Source: Dichotomocladium elegans (taxonomy: Eukaryota; Mucoromycota; Mucoromycetes; Mucorales; Lichtheimiaceae). Taken from it: a stretch of DNA of 64,000 nucleotides. The position numbers and the translations under genes were made by a program. Positions 56,586 to 64,000 of the stretch are shown in pieces; the stretch's first letter is position 1; each line of letters begins with the position of its first letter. The stretch covers positions 372,001 to 436,000 of the forward strand of contig JAIXMN010000001.1 of assembly GCA_025716815.1 (NCBI GenBank), in the 5' to 3' direction. Under the pieces are notes generated by a model. It did not search any database. It saw only the letters and a list, made by a program, of their open reading frames with translations, and had not been told where the DNA came from.

Positions 56586-59500
56586 TCACCAAGCTGGAGG
56601 CACCAATGCTGCTGGGCGTGGTAAGAAGTCGACATGATGCTTATCCAGGCTAAGCTGGAAAAGAGCCTGGCACCCATCATTCTCTGGATCTCTCATAGCC
56701 ACGTGAATTATGCCATTGCGATTTGTGTATGTACAGCGGATGAACGAACCACGTATCAACTGATCAACCGTGCCCTGAAGCACCCGCATGTAACTTGAGT
56801 AAAACTTTCCGGGCCACGGTTTTTAATTCTTTTCTTACCGTCAGAATATTTCGAACCTCAATGAAATCCGGTTCAAATGCAAGAACATAGGGGTATAAAA
56901 GTGCAAAGGAATCCGGAATTCCCTCCCAATCGAACCGACACGCAGACTTCTTGAGCCGGCCGCGCTGGTCAACAATGAACGCAAACTCTGTCAAAATAAA
57001 ATAAATACATGTATAAGATCTAGTGAACCAAAAAGCACAATATATTTACCATTGTAGCAAACGAGGTACTCTGCAAATTGTATGCGATAGATCGATATAG
57101 GTCTTAGATCTTGTCGATTAAATACAAAGGCCAATTCCTCATCATCCGGGTCAAGTAACGCTAATGATACCACCGTCGTTGCAAACACCACCACCCCCAA
57201 AGAAACAAAAGGTTTATGACAAGATCTAAACACTCATCCGCCCATTATTTGTCTTTACGTACCTTGAACCTCAAAAGTTTTCATGTCAATCACACCAATT
57301 TCTTGCGGACACGAGACACACATCTTTGTCTTTAGCAGATTTATCTCGGATGCTTCACTTGGCAGATAGAGGTCTTTGTACGGTCGCAGATTCTCGGCGT
57401 TATTTCGGACTAGACGCTTTAGCAAGGTGCGTTTGCTCTTTTTATCATCCTCGATGGCCACCGGCTCCAGAACACGGATTGTTGTTGGCATCAGTGTGCC
57501 TGTCTTGACGATGCACACAAGCGTTTTGCCCATACATTCGCCGACGCGGAAGAACGCGGCATGTTGACTGATTGGCCGTGTTCGCTTGTACTGTAGCTCA
57601 CCAGCTAAAGCCATTTCTAGCGGAAATGACCATAAAGTCTTCTCGGCCAACACTAATATCTGCGAGTTCTCAACAAGATCTACTTGGGTCACATTTCCAT
57701 AGGTCATGATACGCTTTGTCGTACGCTCCGTGACATCGTTGTTTGGATACTGGCTAATATACACGCCGTGATCGGCGCCGATAATGAGGATCTGGTCGTT
57801 GTTAGTATCATCATCTTAAAAGAGGGATGACTTAGTCTTGAGGCTGCCACCAGAATAAACATTGCGTAAACTTACGAACTATTGCGGAGCTATGGATCTT
57901 ATTGTTCAGCGCAAAATCGCGCTGAACAAGAGGTTTCAGCGTAAATATAGACCGTTGTTCTGAAAGCACCCTCTGCTGGGCCTTAATTTGTTCGATCCAG
58001 GCCTTTTGAGTCGATGCGCTGGATGTATACAACGTCAAAGGAGGAGACCCGCGCCGGCCATGGTGGTAGAAAGTGATTGCTGTGCTGATCGATTTGTTGG
58101 AAACTGGAGTCTCGGAAGAGCTCGGTCTGGGAGACACGACGTTCGAACTGGGTAACAATGTGGTCGACCGGCTATATTGCAAAATGGTGCTTGCGCGCTT
58201 AACTCGATTGTTCGGCGTTGGTCCGGCTACAGATACGGACAATAATTCCAGGGGAACAGGCTTCCAATGCGATGTATGAACGGCAGGAACTTAAAGCGTT
58301 TCAATGACCTCGCGTACCTTTCTATGCACTTTGTAATATTCAAGGTGATCATGATATTTGATCTTGGCAAAGACCAGATAGTGGTCGAACAAAAATAGCT
58401 GGAGATCAGAGGAATCGGATGACGAATTTCCTTTTCGGCTCATCCTTCCTTTCATCACTAGCTGTCGCCCTGGTTCTCGAAGTTTCAAGTCCTAATGCCA
58501 CCTGAGATGTCTGAAAACTCCATGTAAAACTAGCGCTTACCACATAATCACCCGATGTTTTAAACGAAAGCCTCTCCTCAATTTGCTGCAGATTAAATAT
58601 ATTCTCATATTTTCCTGCCTCGGCATTCACCTGCGTTAATAGGCCGGTGATAAGGTCCATAATTTTTGGTATGGTTGTATAGTCAGGATTGTCCTCAGGC
58701 GTGTGTTTCAGGATTTCGCGCAGCAATAGATTGTACCGTCCCAACCGCGTGGTCGGCTTGGTGAGATAGCCATTAAGTTCCAAACGCCTAGATTCTGGTC
58801 GCCTCTCCGTTTCCTGGGATATATATATGATCAATACGTGCATGTTGGATTTCATGGGGGGGGAGGGTCAATTTCATCCTTTTCTAACCTCCACGAACTC
58901 TGCAAACCGGGGATTCCGCTTCTTTTCTAACTCAAACGTCGATTTGCCGATAACTTGATGGGCTCCATATGCAACAAAAGGATCGAAATCGCCCACAAAT
59001 TCAACCAGAATGTCGCCAATGGTTGATACCAGCTGCTCGTCTTTTTGGCGTTCGTTTAGCGTGCGCGACAGCTGCGCATTGATCTTCTCAATATCGGCGA
59101 TATTCCAGAATACTTCTTGGACAAAATGTTCCCTCCTTTCATCCGGGATGATCTCTTTTGTAATAAGCGGCTTCACCCAAAACTTTGGTGCAGTCAAGTC
59201 CTCAGTTAGCACTCGCGTAGAATATCCTGAATACGGGGGGGCTTACATTGTGGATGTATTGAAGGTCTCGTACAAAATTCTGCTCTGTGTGAATTAGTTC
59301 GTATATGCATTCCTGTCGTTTGCGCTCCTCTGGAGGAGTCGCATCAAGAAGTTCCTTCGGTACGCTGTGCATCCATAAACTGCACTCTTCCTCCTAAAGA
59401 ATGGATAAATGAGGATCGCACAGAGATATTTTATCCATCGTAATCGCTTACATTGTCTTGGAGAGAGGAGGCACTCGGTGAGCGCTTCAGGTTCTGCAAA

Positions 59501-61270
59501 ATAATTATCCCTAGGTATTTGTTTGGTAGGGAGAAAAAAGTACGACTAACCTTAAATGTTTTTCGAGGACAATGAACGCTATAGCATGGCTTATTCCTTG
59601 AGCAAGTAGGCGAATAGCAATCCGTTAAAACGGTAAAAACCCCCGTGGGTAGTTCTGAATTTGCATTATGGCACTCTAGTATATCGCATTAGCGCATCAT
59701 TTCTTCCCATTGAAAAGAAAATCTTACCTTCCTCCTTATCATCCTCGTTCGACGACAATGATGGCGGGATTCCTAGCGGGATGCCAATCTCGTTGCGGAA
59801 GCAGTAAAGCTCATCAGTCGAATCTCGCAAGCGATGTTCATAATTAACATCGTGCAGAAAATTTTGTGCGTCTAATGCACGTCCGACAAGGAGCGCTAAA
59901 TTGCGATCGTTTGTCTTTAGGATTGAGACTAGCCGGTCCTAAAACAAGTAGTATATGTCAGTTTAGTATAACGTAGTCCAGTATTTTTCTCTCGATGCCA
60001 ATTGGTGAGCAGTTCTGGTACTACTTACTACAGCCTCCTTTCCTTCGAACACGTTATGGTACTCGATATTATTTCGAGTTATTGACCTCGTCGACAGTCG
60101 GCGATAGAGCTCTCGTGCAACCAAAGACAGAATAGCGGGATATACCGTCGGTTTCGAAGCCCGATACGCAAAGATCGACTTGCGCCTCTCCTCCCGCTTC
60201 TGCTGCATCTTTAAGAATATGGATAATCGAGAGGACCCTGGCCTTGAGTGCTCGCTGCTGGGGGATGGTAACGAATCTGTGTCACGCGATTCGCGTGGCG
60301 TGTTCAGTGACACAGTAGAATCAGATCGAGTACATATCATTCGAGGTTCTGTTTTATGTACGTCACCAGTTAATCGCTTCGTGCGACCTGATCCCGGTAT
60401 TTTTTTCCTTTCTCTTTCTTCTTTACCTTCATGATCAATTGCGGCTGTCTCAACAGATACAGTTTCTGAAGGCCGCCGATCCAATTCTCCGGGTGGTGGC
60501 AGACCTGCTGCCATGGTATTAATATTAAACTCCTCTGTGGTTGCACTGACCACAGAAGCCTGGGATGCGGCATTGTCGGTAGGAAACACATAAGCTTCCC
60601 CAGACGAAGAAGGGGAGAAGGGGGACATATCTTCGCCATCCTCGGAATGTGTGTCAATGGGGCGAATACAAATGACGGTTGAAGGGGGCCTGTCCTTAAA
60701 ATCAAAGTCCTCGTCGTCCCTTTCATCGATCACGGCAGGGGAGTGGATGGGCGCCTGCGGTGTCGCCGCTGCGTCGTCGGCCTCTGTGCGGCTGCTGTTG
60801 ATTTTTGCTTGTTTAACCGCTTTACGATGAAGCATAGACGATGTGCGGGTAGGAGGAGCCTGTAGTTTTGCTATTGGTGATAATGATGAGGATATCGCTT
60901 CCGAGGCCTGATGCATCCCTCGTTCTCCTCCGAGCGGCGATGGTAACTGCGCCAGCGGCGATGTTTGACGGGTGTTCCGTCGTGAAATGGCACAGCTGTG
61001 TCGGTGGTATGCCAAGCTCTGCTTTCGTACCGGTAACTTCTGTTGCATATAGCTTTTCCTGACAGACTCGGGCATCTTTTCCCCAAAGTATATCATTCTT
61101 TCTTCCTCCAACGCCTCCTCTGGCGGTAGTGCGGCGCAGGTCACCGGCTGCATGTCATTCCGTCGAATTACGTGGGCGCCTTGGCGCACATATTGATGAG
61201 ACTGACGTTGAGGACTTTGTGAATGCAGCAATGCCATGGTAGGGTGGGTGTATGCATCTGGACTAGACAT
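56586..61270 (-). CDS. ROM2: ROM2-type Rho1 guanine nucleotide exchange factor (DEP-DH-PH-CNH)
   Basis: Activator of Rho1 in the cell-wall integrity pathway. A long Ser/Pro-rich N-terminus (MSSPDAYTHPTMALLH from 61270) precedes a DEP-like domain (RASKPTVYPAILSLVARELYRRLSTR, NNIEYHNVFEGKEAV). A Cys motif CYSPTCSRNKPCYSVHCPRK sits before the DH domain (KRQECIYELIHTEQNFVRDL, EVFWNIADIEKINAQL, YLTKPTTRLGRYNLLL). The PH-like part is LFDHYLVFAKIKYHDHLEYYKVHRK, then a CNH domain (QILIIGADHGVYISQ, VTQVDLVENSQILVLAEKTLW, EFAFIVDQRGRL, ending RPAALVPPAW). About a dozen introns. It is on the opposite strand to the wall protein, stops 390 nt apart. ROM1/ROM2 cannot be told apart here. Confidence 0.93.
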
Positions 61271-62733
61271 GTTGCAGAGTTCACCATGAAGAGTAAAGGT
61301 GCAAAGCCGCTGCAGCTCCCAGCGAGCTAATTAATACTAGGTTTGAAACACAGCAGATGTTCCTTGTAAGTTTTGATCGGTCGAAACGGGAAAAACCCGA
61401 CTGTTTTCTTTATTTTCAGCTCCCTGCCACCCCTTCCCCGTCCCCTCTCTTACGGTGGAGAGCATGTGCAACGCATTCTCGTGGCCCCACTCATGTTCAT
61501 AAAGGATGACAGCATTGTTTGCGAACGACTACCTCGAGTTCCCCCACTCCCCCCGAAATACCAGCGCAACACAAAGCAATATGCCGTTGAGTGCTAAGGT
61601 GTAACCACAATAAATATTGTCATCCCTATGTCATGTTGGAGAATTTGTCAACACTGGGCGACATTTTATGATGATCGCTTAGGAAACGGCGCAGGCCGGT
61701 CCGTCGCAATGGTTCCTTTGTTTATTTCTCAACGATGATTGGCCCCGTTGCCCCAGTCAGTTTGTCTTTGCACCTAAATTTATTTTATTTGCTTGATTTT
61801 ATTATCTTCCTCATTACGAGATATACACACACGGAACGCAAAGAAGTGGAGGTTCCTACTCTTTTTCAATTACGCATTGCCCTCGCACGACCTGTGACAG
61901 ACGGTCAATACCAACTTTGAAGTCCTTCCTCAATCAAAAAAGGCTTAGGCAAACTAGCGTAGCTGCGGAAAAGCCCTTATCTTAGAGCGAACTATGGATC
62001 CAATGACGGTCAGGTTTATAAACTGACGTATGAGAGATTTTTGCCCAAAGGAGCTTGCTCAGAGATCTTCTGAGAACCAGTTGATAGAATCGAGTGCGAC
62101 GAAACTATGTGTGACGCTTGGACAATACCCGAAAAGTGAAGAACAAGCCCGCGCAAAACGAGAGGACGCACCAACAGAGCCAACTTAGATGCATAGCGTC
62201 CTAAATATTTATTTGATCTCGCACATAACCTTCTCCCTGACGGATTTCCTCAGGTCGATCAGCCTTCTCAGTGTACGTGCAAGCACAGACCTGATTTTTT
62301 CTTAGTCCAGGCTTTCACGAGGGCCATCAGCATTTTTTAACCTGTTGCAGATGATGGAAAGAGCCAATCTCATCGGCAAAAGAGATGGGAAACTTGACCA
62401 TCATCAATCAACAAAGCCATTTTGAAAAATCACTTATAAATATGACATGATTCATCATCATTTTTTATTGCTCGCTATTGCTTCTTTTTAATTATTCTTG
62501 AAAGCACCACAAAGAATGAAGAAAGCGAAACGTGTCTTATTTATACTGTTTTTTCTTCTCATGCTCAGGCCGTCAATGTGACCTGTGGCATTTGATTTGT
62601 ATTACAGTAACCCCCCCCCAGTTCTTGCTGGCCAAGATGTCTGCATTCTCTGGCATCAAGCAGAGAGACTCAGACATACATAACAATGTGGCATCGAGGC
62701 CGCCGCGACGGTGTGCAACTATGTTTTTATTCT
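61271..62733. other. ROM2 upstream region and NOL8-like 3' flank
   Basis: 1.46 kb with no supported gene. Open frames are up to about 75 codons. A 170-codon plus frame (62532..63044) overlaps the NOL8-like last exon and is its antisense shadow. Confidence 0.5.
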
Positions 62734-64000
62734 TATGTGAGAGAAGTGTCCTTGACATACTGCTTCTTAAACCGCCGAAGGGCCTTCTTTTCTCGCCGTT
62801 TGAGCATCTCGCCCATTCTGGATTTAATTTCTTGCCAGTTGGCCTCGTAGTCTTCTTCTGTCGATCGCTGAAAAGTCCCGTTTGGATCGTAATTGAAACA
62901 GCTCCTGTACAAGTTCTTCTCTTTAGCATGCGCAACAGAGGTTGCTCTCTGAACTTTTCCTGCTTACTTTTTCATAAGGCTTGGATTATCAGTGTGGAAA
63001 AAGAACATAACATTAAGCCCAATTTGTGCCTTATCCATACGTAATGTTAGAGTGTATTTTTCCTTTTGTGTTTTAATGCATACAAACTGACATACCTGTT
63101 TCTTTGATTTAGTTGTGTGTGCTTCCTCTTCTTCATCGCTCTCAAAGATATTCCCAAAGAGCGGGGTCTGCTGCTCGTGATCATTATCGTCATCGCCTCC
63201 AAAGAGCTTAAAAGAACCGGCTACAGATCATAACGGTGAGGATATATATATATATGTATAAACTTTATCGACAAGTATTTCTTGTTTTAACCTACCTTCC
63301 TCAGAAGCAAAGAGGGGCTTCAAGTTGGTGTTGACCTCAAAATGCTTATCTGTGGACACCGTAGGCATTGCTGTGACGGGGACTGACCTATTAGGGATGT
63401 CTGTGTGATAATGCATTGTCAGAACATATTTCTAATGTTGTGCCATACAAAGAGAGAGGGGTGAATGCATACAATCATCGGTTTCCTCTTCTGAGCTGGT
63501 GGAATTCTCCTTTTCATGTGTATCTTCTGTTTTTCGCAGATATTTATCAGCATCCTCCGCGTCAGGGTCATAGTGGGCGGCCGTATTCCATTGTGCATCG
63601 TGGGGTTTGCTAAGTGTTGTATCATCGTCAGCTATGTCTCTCATTCACAATTAGAAAAGAGAGCTTACGTCTTGGTGACTGTTTCTTCGCCAAACATAGC
63701 TCTCAAAAGATCCATAGCTTGATTTTTTTCGGCATGGAGACTTTTCGATATATCATCTTCATCATCGCTGGCTTTGTTTCCATCAGCTTTTTCATCTTCA
63801 TCGATAAATGCTTCGTCGAGTTTGAATCGATCGTCGCCCTTGAACGTGCTCTGAAGTGCCAGTCTTTCGCGACCTTTATCACCTTCAAGAACCGGATTGA
63901 TCTTGATTTCTGATAGAAAAGATGGGTTAGTGGTATATGGATCTGCGGACACTGTAGTTGTATAATATGTTCTGAATTACCCAGTTCTCCTTCGTCGTCG
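62734..64000 (-). CDS. NOL8-like nucleolar protein, C-terminal part (runs off right edge)
   Basis: C-terminal part of a nucleolar RNA-associated protein resembling NOL8. Exons in order: DPYTTNPSFLSEIKINP, then GDKGRERLALQSTFKGDDRFKLDEAFIDEDE, which matches the NOL8 pattern of a Leu-Gln-Ser-x-Phe-x-x-DDRF core followed by acidic text; AMDLLRAMFGEE; an acidic, Ser-rich run with HDAQWNTAAHYDPDAEDADKYL; NTNLKPLFAS; FKLFGGDDDNDHEQQ; and the last exon with RSCFNYDPNGTFQRSTEEDYEANW, KSRMGEMLKRREKKALRRFKKQYVKD, stop at 62734. The RNA-recognition part would lie to the right of the window. Intron placement is by eye. NOL8 acts in large-subunit ribosome assembly in animals; here the role is inferred. 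Confidence 0.72.

Noticed and set aside
1..64000. A secondary-metabolite cluster or mobile element
   Set aside because: No polyketide, peptide or terpene synthase core, no transposase or reverse transcriptase pattern and no terminal repeats were seen.

Overview
The window is nuclear DNA of a filamentous fungus, most likely an early-diverging Mucoromycota (Mucorales-type) genome. The reasons are the very short spliceosomal introns (about 50-100 nt, GT-AG with at least one GC-AG), compact gene spacing, fungal gene types (PHO88/SND3, Ish1/Msc1-like, YTP1-like, ROM2-type Rho GEF, far8/striatin, a fungal delta-9 desaturase with C-terminal cytochrome b5), and a mix with metazoan-like genes absent from budding yeast (PPT1, SENP8 deneddylase, NOL8, an NDUFA4/B12D-like protein). 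There are no rRNA, tRNA, transposon or CRISPR features that I can support. The genus call is inference.

Layout. 1-5 kb: the 3' part of the meiotic helicase MER3/HFM1 (+) converges with a SENP8/DEN1 deneddylase (-). 5-16 kb: KGD2 (2-oxoglutarate dehydrogenase E2), a membrane-anchored methyltransferase, a His/Asp-rich protein and a tiny PLDc_N membrane protein (all -), then a two-finger C2H2 factor (+) and a tandem PAS protein (-). 18-28 kb: EPT1/CPT1 phosphotransferase (+), a MED30-like protein (+), MCD4/PIG-N (-), ribosomal protein eL14 (-) and palmitoyl-protein thioesterase PPT1 (+). 28-36 kb: a secreted orphan (+), a coiled-coil orphan (-), a CBM21 glycogen-targeting PP1 subunit (-) and a conserved protein of unknown function (+). 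36-48 kb: a WBP11-like splicing factor (-), an Ish1-like secretory protein (-), OLE1 desaturase (+), PEX19 (-), a YTP1-like membrane protein (-) and an NDUFA4/B12D-like protein (-). 48-64 kb: striatin (-), PHO88/SND3 (+), a GPI-anchored wall protein (+), a ROM2-type GEF (-) and the 3' part of a NOL8-like nucleolar gene (-, runs off the right end).

The genes are an ordinary dispersed housekeeping set, not a cluster. Loose themes are membrane lipid and ER biology (EPT1, MCD4, OLE1, PHO88, PEX19) and cell-wall/Rho signalling (ROM2, GPI protein). I found no convincing new multi-gene system. The most interesting items are structural: an 8-nt and a 17-nt micro-exon in PPT1, an apparent one-base frame break in an A9 run at the PPT1 signal peptide, a 52-nt GC-AG intron in the WBP11-like gene, a CAG/CTG inverted repeat inside a coding region, a methyltransferase fused behind a membrane-anchored N-terminal region, and several orphan proteins.

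Exon borders were inferred by eye from reading frame, splice consensus and remembered family patterns; no search or alignment was run.
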